In this document: piece after piece, positions 44,491 to 53,180 of the stretch | Layout of the letters: each line of letters starts with the position of its first letter | Numbering within the stretch: position 1 is the stretch's first letter | Source of the DNA: a virus | Length of the DNA stretch: 64,000 bases | Strand: one strand, 5' to 3' | Virus record (IMG/VR): IMGVR_UViG_3300036772_000367 | Location: 1 to 64,000 of that record | Translations under genes and position numbers: made by a program | Notes under the pieces: generated by a model | What the model saw: the letters and a program-made list of their open reading frames with translations, nothing else | Database searches by the model: none | Told to the model about the DNA's origin: nothing

Positions 44491-45039
44491 ATGAGCATTC
44501 TGCGTGAGGGACGCTTGGCCACCTATATCGGCGAGGGTGATGACTTCGGTGCGCAAGTCGAGGTGCTCTCACTGGAGAACCGCGCGGCGTGGGGGAGATT
44601 CGTGACCGGCGCACGCACCGGAGAGATCGAGCTGATCGAGGACCTCGATCTCACGCCGGCCGAGCCACGCTCACGTTATGCCAGGCTCGACCCTGTTGTG
44701 GTTCCCGTTTCACCCGTGAGCGCCCCTGTGGTGGTCATAGCGGCCCGGGATGACCTGGACGACTCCTTGGACGTTGGGTTGCCCTTGCGGGTGGGTGTAG
44801 CTCAGGTACAGCACACGCAAGGCACTCTGGGTGTACTGACCATGCTGGCCACTCGGGGGGATCTCCAACGGTTGTCCACTGTCGTGGACGAGGCGTTCAT
44901 GGTGGTGGCCAACCGCATCCGCCAGGATCCCAATGTCCGCACCGTCATCGCACAGCTCGACGACGAGGATGCCGAGAACCTGGTGCAGATGGCATCGTTG
45001 ACGTTGTTGCACTCGGCCTTCGGAGAGCAGCGACAGTGA
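44491..45039 (+). CDS. Hypothetical virion-block protein, 182 aa
   Basis: Beta-rich N-terminus, Val/Pro-rich linker, helical C-terminal domain (GVLTMLATRGDLQRLSTVV onward). GTGA-coupled to the next gene. Unrecognised. Confidence 0.65.
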   Translation: MSILREGRLATYIGEGDDFGAQVEVLSLENRAAWGRFVTGARTGEIELIEDLDLTPAEPRSRYARLDPVVVPVSPVSAPVVVIAARDDLDDSLDVGLPLRVGVAQVQHTQGTLGVLTMLATRGDLQRLSTVVDEAFMVVANRIRQDPNVRTVIAQLDDEDAENLVQMASLTLLHSAFGEQRQ

Positions 45040-45710
45040 CGTTGATGCTGCATGTCGCCACGTCAGTCGAGGATCACGTCGACCGACTGGTAGCGGGGAC
45101 CGATCTGGAAGGCAATGAGAGTATGCGTAAGCACATTGCCAAGGTCGTCGCGACTGTGCCTGAGCAGCATCTGGCGACATTGGGCAGCATCTCTATCAAG
45201 CCAGACAAGGACCCTAATACGCGCGGTCGATACCGGAGCCGTGGCTATTCGGCCCGTACCAAGCAACCCGTTCCCGCATCTATCACCTTCACGCCGCATG
45301 TGGTGAACGATGAGAAGGGGTACCACTCAGAGATTCGCGACTCTGAGAAGAAAGGTTGGCTGCGACGGACAGGTTTGCCAGGCGTGCAGGCGACCTTGCA
45401 TCATGAAGTAGGTCATCATCTCTATGATGCTATGAATCAAAAGCAGCATGATGCCATGTGGACTGAGGTTGGGGCACAACCAGAGTTCAAGCCACCCAAT
45501 ACTCGTAGTGCCCAACCCATTGGTCCGCGCTTCATTCGTAGTAATCGATCCAATATGGTCAATCAAGTCGGTGTATATGGCGCATACAATGAACGTGAAG
45601 CTGCATCTGAACTGTATGCGCAGCATCACGGGAAGTATCCCACTGAGGCATCACACATTGCATTTCGCCATATGACGGGAGGGACCGATGAAGATCCCGG
45701 GGCCTCGTGA
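45036..45710 (+). CDS. Putative zincin metallopeptidase, 224 aa
   Basis: HHEVGHHLYD (about residues 128-137) contains the HExxH zinc motif; NEREAASELYAQH (about 186-198) supplies a downstream Glu as third ligand. The giant protein at 56193 has a sister domain (SHEGGHHREM ... YRELAAELYSEH) with a related end. A capsid-maturation or other virion processing protease is one possibility; no substrate is evident. Confidence 0.75.
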   Translation: MTLMLHVATSVEDHVDRLVAGTDLEGNESMRKHIAKVVATVPEQHLATLGSISIKPDKDPNTRGRYRSRGYSARTKQPVPASITFTPHVVNDEKGYHSEIRDSEKKGWLRRTGLPGVQATLHHEVGHHLYDAMNQKQHDAMWTEVGAQPEFKPPNTRSAQPIGPRFIRSNRSNMVNQVGVYGAYNEREAASELYAQHHGKYPTEASHIAFRHMTGGTDEDPGAS

Positions 45711-47877
45711 AGTCGGTGCGGTACTCGCTGGAGTATTGAGCGAACCGCCCTCGCTTGCTCGTGATCGTGCGCTGGCCATCCTGAGTGGAGAGGCACACAC
45801 GGCAGCCACTATCCCAGCCGGTTGGGAAGGCGCGCAGGGACCGTTCCGTAGTGACTACAACGAGCCGCATGTCTACGCTCGTGACATTCATTCCGGCGCC
45901 GGTAACTGTGTCTGCGGTGCTGGATTGCAAGAGCGAGTTCATCTCCAAGCAGCTCCGGGTGTAGAGATACCTGACAGAATGCGCACCACAGCATTCCCTA
46001 CGAGGGAGTGCGATAACTGCGGCGGTAGGATGTCACCTCGGTGGCCACGTACCAGACTCGATGATGGACGAATGGTGTGCCCCATGTGCGCTCAGAACGG
46101 GCCGCGTACCGCTGTGATCATGCCTAAGGAGTGGCTGAATTGGGCACGACAGCCGCGACTCGCGGGCCTCTCTCCTCACGATCGTGAATGGCATCACGGG
46201 TGGGATCTGGGATATGACCACGGTCGTGCCAGCGAGCCAGATCTCAGTGAGAGGGATCGAGCGTTTCACCGCTCGGCGCACAAAGAGCAGTTCTCCCAGG
46301 GATACTCTCATGGACTGCATTCCGGTCTGGATCAGACGACATCTTCGTCCACCACATCCGTGGTCGCCGTGCGGGATGACGGACAACTGCGGGTGCTGGC
46401 TCATGACTCTGGTTCGGTGGAGGTCATCTACCACTGCTTCGCAGGAGAGACGCGCTATCTCACCAAGGAGGGCACGAAGACCTTCGCTGAGACTGCGGGC
46501 ACCGTTCAAGAAGTGTTGACCTCTGCGGGTATTGCCAATGACCGTGGTCGGTGGGCGGAAGCCATCATCCATAGCTTCGGTCCGCAGCCAGTCATGACAG
46601 TGCGACTACGTCGCAACAAGGTTGTTAAAACCATTCGCGCCACACATAACCACGAATGGAACATTTTGGGTCGTAATAAGGCCCATCGTGTGGTGACCAC
46701 TCAGGATCTGAAGCCTGGTATGCGGATGGCCCACCTGCGAGCGCGGGGATACTTCTATGAGCCTGAGCATGAGGCTATTCGCATGGGCTTCGTCTTCGGT
46801 GATGGCGCTATTCTGCAACGTCCCCAACAGACATATGGTGTGGCAGTTCTCTGGGGGCCGAAGCGAGATCTGGCCAAATACTTTGATGAAGTATGTACGA
46901 CCGCCCCCCGGGAACGCACCACGATCAATGATGTACCGGGACTGGCATACACCTCCGGCATGGTGGGCTACACCAAAACACTGCCCCCGTTGACGGCACC
47001 ACTGGAGTACCTGCACGGCTGGTTGATGGGATACTTCGCCGCTGACGGCTCGGTCACTAAGACCAACATCAGCATGACGTCTTCAGTGCTGGAGAACCTT
47101 CAGCACGTGCGGGATGTAGCTATCCTATTGGGTATCGGTACTTATTCCATTACCTCGAAGTGGCGCACTGGGTTTGGTGTGACCTCGCAGATCCACACAC
47201 TCGGTTTTTCGGGTAAGGACATGGGTACGTCATTCTTCTTGCGGCATGACCATCAGGATGCCTACGACCTGCGTGACGAACGAGGCACCAATGACCGTGA
47301 GCGTTTCGGGTGGACAGTCGATGCCATTGAGGACACTGGTGAGGTCACCCCCGTCTACTGCGCTCGCGTACCGGAGACCGGCACCTTCGTGCTGGAAGAC
47401 AACATCTGGACCCGAAACTGTCCCTTCTGTGGTTCTGGTCAGGTGATCGCGCGTTCGGATGGCACTGTCATGTGCGAGTTCTGCAACTCTTCCTTCACCG
47501 TGCAGGTGCAGCCGGAGTTCTCGGCGTTCCCCCAGACCGTCGATGGTCAGCCGGTACAGATTCCTGGTCTGCCACCCGACTCCAACCAGGACGCGGGTGG
47601 TCTGCCTCCTGATGAGGGTGCACCAGGCGACCCCACGGCCGAGGACAACGTGCCGAACGATGCTGAGGAGAACGGCCCGCCCGAGGACGGCGACAACACC
47701 GAGGACGAGCCCATCGACTCCGGCGGCAATCCCTTGTTTAACAAGCACTCCTACCGCACCGCTTCGGGTCATGCCCTGTCCGAACTGGAGTATGTTCGTC
47801 ATCTTGCCTTGAAGATCACTCCCGACCGGAAGAATGTGCTCGCACGTATCCGGTTGGAGAGAGCAGCAGGTGACTGA
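45688..47877 (+). CDS. Virion-block protein interrupted by an intein, 729 aa precursor
   Basis: Extein about 401 residues: N-terminal part with Cys pairs (CVCGAG, CDNCGG, CPMCAQ), a His/Tyr-rich repeat-like region (WHHGWDLGYDHGRASEPDL ... GYSHGLHSGLD), then a zinc ribbon split by the intein (IYH joined to CPFCGSG ... CEFCNSS), and an acidic Pro/Asp-rich tail with a basic helix at the end. Possibly a capsid-associated protein. The ATG follows GGGAGGGA and overlaps the previous gene by 23 nt. Confidence 0.75.
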   Translation: MKIPGPREVGAVLAGVLSEPPSLARDRALAILSGEAHTAATIPAGWEGAQGPFRSDYNEPHVYARDIHSGAGNCVCGAGLQERVHLQAAPGVEIPDRMRTTAFPTRECDNCGGRMSPRWPRTRLDDGRMVCPMCAQNGPRTAVIMPKEWLNWARQPRLAGLSPHDREWHHGWDLGYDHGRASEPDLSERDRAFHRSAHKEQFSQGYSHGLHSGLDQTTSSSTTSVVAVRDDGQLRVLAHDSGSVEVIYHCFAGETRYLTKEGTKTFAETAGTVQEVLTSAGIANDRGRWAEAIIHSFGPQPVMTVRLRRNKVVKTIRATHNHEWNILGRNKAHRVVTTQDLKPGMRMAHLRARGYFYEPEHEAIRMGFVFGDGAILQRPQQTYGVAVLWGPKRDLAKYFDEVCTTAPRERTTINDVPGLAYTSGMVGYTKTLPPLTAPLEYLHGWLMGYFAADGSVTKTNISMTSSVLENLQHVRDVAILLGIGTYSITSKWRTGFGVTSQIHTLGFSGKDMGTSFFLRHDHQDAYDLRDERGTNDRERFGWTVDAIEDTGEVTPVYCARVPETGTFVLEDNIWTRNCPFCGSGQVIARSDGTVMCEFCNSSFTVQVQPEFSAFPQTVDGQPVQIPGLPPDSNQDAGGLPPDEGAPGDPTAEDNVPNDAEENGPPEDGDNTEDEPIDSGGNPLFNKHSYRTASGHALSELEYVRHLALKITPDRKNVLARIRLERAAGD
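46435..47418 (+). mobile_element. LAGLIDADG intein in the 45688 gene
   Basis: 328 residues (250-577 of the precursor). Begins CFAGETRYLTKEG (block A), has ATHNHEW (block B), two LAGLIDADG-like helices (RMGFVFGDGAI and LHGWLMGYFAADG), block F VYCARVPETGTFVL, and ends TRN before Cys. The penultimate residue is Arg instead of the usual His. It sits exactly at the first Cys of a zinc ribbon. Confidence 0.9.
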
Positions 47878-48161
47878 TGTTCGGTGCACACCGTCATGTC
47901 CCGATGATCGACGTGGTCTTCAGCGCACGACCTGATCTGACCGGACAGACCGTCTATCGACACGTGGAGTACAACAACACGGCGGTGGTGTTCGGGAGTT
48001 GGGTGAACCGTCCAGATGGCACTGTGGCGTTCCGGTTCTGGCCGGCGGATTTCCGGCCGGTGGGGTGGCGGGACCGGGTGTGGATGTGGTGGACCGGTTC
48101 ACCCACACCACGTGGCAGATGGGCCTATCCGATCAAGCCTGAACCACCACGGGAGGAATGA
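47877..48161 (+). CDS. Hypothetical protein, 94 aa
   Basis: Beta- and Trp-rich (VAFRFWPADFRPVGWRDRV, WMWWTG). Its first base overlaps the previous stop. Unrecognised, between two intein-bearing genes. Confidence 0.65.
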   Translation: MFGAHRHVPMIDVVFSARPDLTGQTVYRHVEYNNTAVVFGSWVNRPDGTVAFRFWPADFRPVGWRDRVWMWWTGSPTPRGRWAYPIKPEPPREE

Positions 48162-48164
48162 TCT

Positions 48165-51100
48165 GTGACCGACCCAGGATTTCAGGTCAATGACCGACGT
48201 CGCACCACGAGGACGTCGGGCCTTGTCGTGGGCGGCTCCGTGGACGACGCCAAGGAATATGCCCGTCGCATGGGTCGGATGCCGCGCGAGGGCGTCACCT
48301 ACACCGGCATGGGTGATACCAACCCCTACTCACGCCAGTTCTCCCGCAACCGCTCCGAGGAGCAGGTTGTCGAGGAGATGCGCCTGAACCGGCGGGTCGC
48401 CTCACGTCGTACCGCGACGGCTGGTGGGACCACTGGGATTCCTGGTGGCGGGATGGCAGGGAATAACGTCAGCTTCGCTACGGGTCGACCACGTGACCCG
48501 ATGTTTTACTGGCGGCAATCGAACATTCCTTATGACGTCACCAAAGACGACGAGCTCAAGAAGATTCGTGAGTTTTGCAATACGCCAGAAGCTCCGATCT
48601 GGATGGGCGACTATTCATTCAAGCCCATCAGTGAGGTGCAGTCGGGTGATGAGGTAATTGGTTGGCAGTACAACACTGGTCCGAGTGGTGGTCAGCGTAA
48701 GAAGCTTGTGCGTACCAAGGTGCTCGCTGTGAAGCGTCGCGTCGCACCCCAGGTCGTGCGTATCACGATGGAGTCAGGCAAGGTCATTCGTTGTACCCCC
48801 GATCATCAGTGGGCGAATTACTCGTACTCACCCACTCAGAGGGAGGTACTCGATCGTCGTATCATGAAGGCGACGGGACAACCGCGCAATAAGCCGATTG
48901 CGTGGAAACAACCTGAGTACAGGGCTGCACAAGTGGGCGGTTATCTCACGTCTTTCATTGAACCCACGCCCGAGTTGACGGATGACAAGCAACGCATGGC
49001 TGCCATGTGGCTAGCGGGATTGTATGACGGCGAAGGCTGCGGCAATGAGCTAGGACAAAGCGCGACCCACAATCCAGCAGTATGTCAGCGTATCAAGGAT
49101 TCATTGGAAACACTGGGTCTGCCGTGGACTCAACAACCGAATGCTATCTACATTCGAGAAGCTGGACAAGGATATCGTTGGGGTGCACACCAGGATATGG
49201 TGAACTTCCTCAACTGGACTGAGCCGACCCGCAAGACCACCAAGCAGAATGATGCTGCGATCCTGGTGCGCCCTAGTGGTGGCAAGGACCGTGTCGTGTC
49301 CATCGAGTCCGAGGGCCCTGGTGAAGTCGTCTCCATGCAGACGGAGACGGGCAATTACGTGGCATGGGGCTATGCCTCAAAGAACTGTAGACTGTTATAC
49401 CTGACTCACCCGGTGATCGCGGCGTGTACCGACATCTTCACCAAGTTTCCATTGCAAGGCATGGAGCTGGAATGCAAGGACGACCAGCTCAAGGATTTCT
49501 ACGAGACATTGTTTTTCGACCAACTCGACTACCCCAACTACCTGAAGGACCTGGGCCGCGAGTACTGGTTGGTCGGTGAGGCATGGCCACTCGGGTCGTT
49601 CAACGAGATCCTGGGTGTCTGGGAGGACGAGGAGCTTCTCAATCCCGATGACGTTCAGGTGGAACGGTCACCGTTCTTGCGCGACCCGCGCTTCCTGATC
49701 AAGCTGCCGGAGACGCTGCGGCGTGTGCTGCAACAGCGCTCGCCTGCGTGGGAATACGACAAGCTGATGAGGGCGTACCCCGAGCTGGCTGCCTATGCCG
49801 GGGACGATGCTCTGATGCCAGTGAGCAACATCCTGCTGAAGCAGTTGCGTTTCAAGGGCGACACGTTCCACAAGCGCGGCATTCCTATCCTCATGCGCGG
49901 CTTTCGGGCCATCGTGCAGGAAGAGATGCTGAACACCGCGCTGGATGCCATCGCCGACCGCTTGTATACCCCGCTGATCCTGGCCAAGTTGGGTGCATCC
50001 GCTACAGACCTGGGTACCGACATGCCCTGGGTGCCCACCCAGCTCGACCTGGAGAACTTCGAAGAGGCTGTCGATGCCGCCCTGGCCGGAGACTTCCGGG
50101 TCATCACCCATCACTTCGCCACCGACATGGCGCCCGTTTTCGGTCGAGAGAACATGCCTGACCTCTCTGCCGACTTCGATCGCGTGCTTGATCGCATCCT
50201 CATGGTATATGGCATTTCTCGCACGATGCTCAACGGCGCAGAACAAGGCGAAACCTATGCGGCCGACGCTCTGAATCGGGATATGGTCAGCCAGACTCTG
50301 GCTGACTACCAGGCTCTGATCAAGGACTTCTTCCGTGATCGCGCCCTGGTAGTAGCCGAAGCACAGGAACATTTTGACTATGACGTACGCGGTGGCAAGC
50401 GCTACGTGAAGATGGAAGAAGTCATTGTTCCGGACGAGGAAACCGGCGAAGAGAAAATCATCGAACAGCCAGCCCTGTTGGTGCCCGAGCTGACGTTCAA
50501 GACCATGACTCTGGCCGATCAGCAAGAGGAACGCCAGTTCATGGAGGCATTGAACCAAGCAGGCGTGCCGGTGCCCTACACGCGGCGGCTCACGGGAACC
50601 GGTTTGGACTTCGACGACATCATTGAGCAGCGGCAGTCCGAACAGGTCGCGTTGGCCGTGGCCGAGCAGGAGACGCGCCGGGAGACCTTCAAGGCCCTGC
50701 GTGATGCTGGGCTGCCTATCCCCGCCGACCTGGCGCAGGACTTCCAGCCGAAGTCCATCCCAGCTGGACAGCCAGCGATGCCCGAGGCGCTGCCTGGCCA
50801 GGATGCGGCCATCCCCACGTTGGGTGCCCTACCTCCCGATCTGCCGGCCCTGGCGCCCAGCATGGAGGATCAACAGCAGACCGACGAGGAAGACGCCAGT
50901 GGGCCACCTGGGGCGGCGAATCCACTAGGCCAGGTCATCATGATGCCGAATGCCAACATGCCCCAGCCGGGAGACCAACGGCCGCCGGAGTCCGACGAAC
51001 AGCGTGGCCGGATGCCTAAGCCCGCGAAGCGCAAGGATGAGCTGGATCCCTACGATCAGTTCCGCGCGCGGCATTTCGGTCAGGTGAAGCAGGCAGCGCG

Positions 51101-51251
51101 AGAGTATTTCACAGCGCCTGACAATTCCGAAGAAGTCTCGCCCTCGCAGTACTATCCTTCGGGGAGGTTCGGCGATCCGCGTCATATCGGAATGCGTGCC
51201 TATGTGGATGTGCCCGAGGAATATCGTGTGCCAGACGAAGACGCATCGTGA
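48165..51251 (+). CDS. Portal protein interrupted by an intein, 1028 aa precursor
   Basis: Extein of 758 residues. After the intein, CRLLYLTHPVIAACTDIFT, DQLDYPNYLKDLGREYWLV, NTALDAIADRLYTPLILAKLG and DRILMVYGISRTMLNG follow the layout of large actinophage portal proteins: wing, stem and clip regions with a helical crown. Portals form the dodecameric DNA gate and tail attachment site. The C-terminal 200 residues are Pro/Gln-rich. GTG start after GGGAGGAATGATCT. Confidence 0.83.
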   Translation: MTDPGFQVNDRRRTTRTSGLVVGGSVDDAKEYARRMGRMPREGVTYTGMGDTNPYSRQFSRNRSEEQVVEEMRLNRRVASRRTATAGGTTGIPGGGMAGNNVSFATGRPRDPMFYWRQSNIPYDVTKDDELKKIREFCNTPEAPIWMGDYSFKPISEVQSGDEVIGWQYNTGPSGGQRKKLVRTKVLAVKRRVAPQVVRITMESGKVIRCTPDHQWANYSYSPTQREVLDRRIMKATGQPRNKPIAWKQPEYRAAQVGGYLTSFIEPTPELTDDKQRMAAMWLAGLYDGEGCGNELGQSATHNPAVCQRIKDSLETLGLPWTQQPNAIYIREAGQGYRWGAHQDMVNFLNWTEPTRKTTKQNDAAILVRPSGGKDRVVSIESEGPGEVVSMQTETGNYVAWGYASKNCRLLYLTHPVIAACTDIFTKFPLQGMELECKDDQLKDFYETLFFDQLDYPNYLKDLGREYWLVGEAWPLGSFNEILGVWEDEELLNPDDVQVERSPFLRDPRFLIKLPETLRRVLQQRSPAWEYDKLMRAYPELAAYAGDDALMPVSNILLKQLRFKGDTFHKRGIPILMRGFRAIVQEEMLNTALDAIADRLYTPLILAKLGASATDLGTDMPWVPTQLDLENFEEAVDAALAGDFRVITHHFATDMAPVFGRENMPDLSADFDRVLDRILMVYGISRTMLNGAEQGETYAADALNRDMVSQTLADYQALIKDFFRDRALVVAEAQEHFDYDVRGGKRYVKMEEVIVPDEETGEEKIIEQPALLVPELTFKTMTLADQQEERQFMEALNQAGVPVPYTRRLTGTGLDFDDIIEQRQSEQVALAVAEQETRRETFKALRDAGLPIPADLAQDFQPKSIPAGQPAMPEALPGQDAAIPTLGALPPDLPALAPSMEDQQQTDEEDASGPPGAANPLGQVIMMPNANMPQPGDQRPPESDEQRGRMPKPAKRKDELDPYDQFRARHFGQVKQAAREYFTAPDNSEEVSPSQYYPSGRFGDPRHIGMRAYVDVPEEYRVPDEDAS
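48576..49385 (+). mobile_element. Intein in the portal gene
   Basis: 270 residues (138-407). Starts CNTPEAPIWMGDYSFKPI, block B-like RCTPDHQW, one LAGLIDADG-like helix (WLAGLYDGEGCG), block F VVSMQTETGNYVAWG, ends SKN before Cys. The penultimate residue is Lys, not His. The endonuclease is smaller than in the other intein and may have one motif. Confidence 0.88.
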
Positions 51252-51260
51252 GGATATGAC

Positions 51261-51635
51261 ATGTCGCATTTGGTGAAGACCTTGGTTAAAGGACTGGAGT
51301 TGCCGGATGGCAACCTCTATCCCAATATCAATACGACGGTGACGCTTACCGATGAGCAGTTCGCCACTCTCAACGCCAGTGACTTTGTGTCCGACCTACA
51401 AGACCTTGGTGTGGCTTTCACCGCTATCACGGTCACTGCCTCCCCCTTCACCTATACCGTGGCGGCCTCGGGTACTCTCCTGATTAATCCCAGCGGAGCA
51501 ACGATCTCGGCGTTGACCTGGAACACACTCACGGTGCCCCCTGCCACTGCCCTGCTTCCTGTGTTGGCCAACGATGTACTGGTCGTGACTTACACAGGTG
51601 GCACTCCGTTGATGAACATTCGTAATCAGAGCTGA
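51261..51635 (+). CDS. Putative virion protein, 124 aa
   Basis: MSHLVKTLVKGLELPDGNLYPNI shares its N-terminal 45 residues with the next gene product (HIVKTLVPGISLTDGKFYPS), so the two are paralogues. The remainder is Thr/Val/Ala-rich beta. Location suggests a head decoration or tail component. Confidence 0.7.
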   Translation: MSHLVKTLVKGLELPDGNLYPNINTTVTLTDEQFATLNASDFVSDLQDLGVAFTAITVTASPFTYTVAASGTLLINPSGATISALTWNTLTVPPATALLPVLANDVLVVTYTGGTPLMNIRNQS

Positions 51636-51637
51636 GC

Positions 51638-52069
51638 ATGGCACATATTGTCAAGACGTTGGTTCCCGGTATTTCGCTGACGGACGGTAAGTTTTATCCG
51701 TCGGCGAATGCTGTAGTCACTCTGACGGACGCTCAGTATGCGCAATTGTCGCCGAGCGTATTCTACGACAACATCTTGTTGGATTTGGGTACCGGTACGA
51801 CCGTCAGCACGGTACCAGTTGGTCTTCCAACGACATCAACGCAGGGTTCAGGAACACTATCTACTGGCAACGTGGCGGCAGCGGGGACCGTAGTGACCCC
51901 CATGACACAATGGACGATGGTGCATAATCTGGGGTTTTATCCAGCAGCGTTGTGCTGTCTCGATACGCAAGGAAATATCATGTGGCCCAGCTCAATCGAC
52001 TGGCCAGATCTCAACACGATGACGGCTGGTTGGTCACAGCTAGAATCTGGTTCGTGGAAGGTGTCCTGA
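51638..52069 (+). CDS. Putative virion protein, paralogue of 51261, 143 aa
   Basis: The N-terminal domain is shared with 51261; the C-terminal part (WTMVHNLGFYPAALCCLD) resembles the small beta domain found at the end of phage tail and baseplate proteins. Lies directly before the fibre genes. Confidence 0.7.
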   Translation: MAHIVKTLVPGISLTDGKFYPSANAVVTLTDAQYAQLSPSVFYDNILLDLGTGTTVSTVPVGLPTTSTQGSGTLSTGNVAAAGTVVTPMTQWTMVHNLGFYPAALCCLDTQGNIMWPSSIDWPDLNTMTAGWSQLESGSWKVS

Positions 52070-52070
52070 C

Positions 52071-53180
52071 ATGATGAAGTTTGATGGACCAGTCAACTAC
52101 AATAATCAGAGTCTAGTGCAGGCTTTGGCTGAACTATTGTCGGTAGATCCGTCCACGCCCATAGAGGGCCGCTTCTGGTACGACACGACGAACCACTTGT
52201 ACAAGTGGTTCAACGGTTCGACGAATATCAACCCGCTGGCTCGTACGAGTCACTCGGGGACGCAGACGTCGGCGACGATCTCGGATCTGGCTGCCGTGGT
52301 GCAAGCGTACCGGCTATCTCAGTTCGCCGCGCCGAACGCCAGCGTGCCGATGGGTGCGCAACAGTTCTCCGGGCTGGCCACTGCCAACGCATCCGGGCAG
52401 GCAGTGGAGTACGCCCAGTTCCAGACGGCGCTCGCTGCTGTCCAGTCAGGGATGGACTTCAAGCAGCACGTCAGCATCATCGCGTTGGCGAACGTAACGA
52501 CATCGAGCCCCGGCGCCACGATCAACGGTCGGACGATGGTGGCCGGCGATCGTGTACTGCTGGCAGCGCAGACGACGACGTCTCAGAACGGCCTGTGGAC
52601 GTGGAGCGGTGCCGCCAGTGCGCTCACACGGCCCGCTGACGCCCCGACAGGTGCGACGGCTGCCGTGGTGGCCGGCACGATCGTGGAGGGCTACAACGCC
52701 ACGGTCAGGACTCTGTACATGCAGACGTCTCTGGGAACCGGTACGAACGGCGCGATCGTGGTGGACACGGATGCGCAGACGTGGACGCAGCCGTTCACCG
52801 GCACCACATATACGGCGGGCAACGGTCTGCAATTGATCGGATCAGTGTTCTCGGCACTGTTGCAGTCCGGCTCGCTGCTGTTGTCATCGGGATCCGGACT
52901 GGCGGTGGACAGTTCGAAGGTCCTTCAAAAGGTAACCGGAGTTGTGCCGACAGCCACGTCAGGAATCTTCACGATCTCGGGTAGCACGGTGACGATCAAT
53001 CACGGTCTGAACAACCAGGATGCTGATTTGTCATTGCGGTTCGGCAGTTCGCCGGGCGCAGGAAACACGACCGGTTCCAAATTGTATGTCGATCACGCAC
53101 CGGTCGACGCGAACAATTTGACGTTCACCTTGTCCGCTGCTCCGGCTGCGAACCAGTATCGCGTGATGGTCAGCGGCTGA
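52071..53180 (+). CDS. Putative tail fibre / minor tail protein, 369 aa
   Basis: FDGPVNYNNQSLVQAL ... WYDTTNHLYKWFNG is a typical phage fibre N-terminus. The middle repeat-like section (NGRTMVAGDRVLLAAQ followed by NGLWTWSG) is found in many minor tail proteins. Gly/Ser/Thr-rich beta sequence to the end. Probably receptor-facing. Confidence 0.8.
   Translation: MMKFDGPVNYNNQSLVQALAELLSVDPSTPIEGRFWYDTTNHLYKWFNGSTNINPLARTSHSGTQTSATISDLAAVVQAYRLSQFAAPNASVPMGAQQFSGLATANASGQAVEYAQFQTALAAVQSGMDFKQHVSIIALANVTTSSPGATINGRTMVAGDRVLLAAQTTTSQNGLWTWSGAASALTRPADAPTGATAAVVAGTIVEGYNATVRTLYMQTSLGTGTNGAIVVDTDAQTWTQPFTGTTYTAGNGLQLIGSVFSALLQSGSLLLSSGSGLAVDSSKVLQKVTGVVPTATSGIFTISGSTVTINHGLNNQDADLSLRFGSSPGAGNTTGSKLYVDHAPVDANNLTFTLSAAPAANQYRVMVSG

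Noticed and set aside
49668-50558. Long open frame on the minus strand (also 11031-11969, 42551-43819, 61263-62267)
   Set aside because: Each lies opposite a clear plus-strand gene, lacks a ribosome site and has mirror-image composition; these are shadows.
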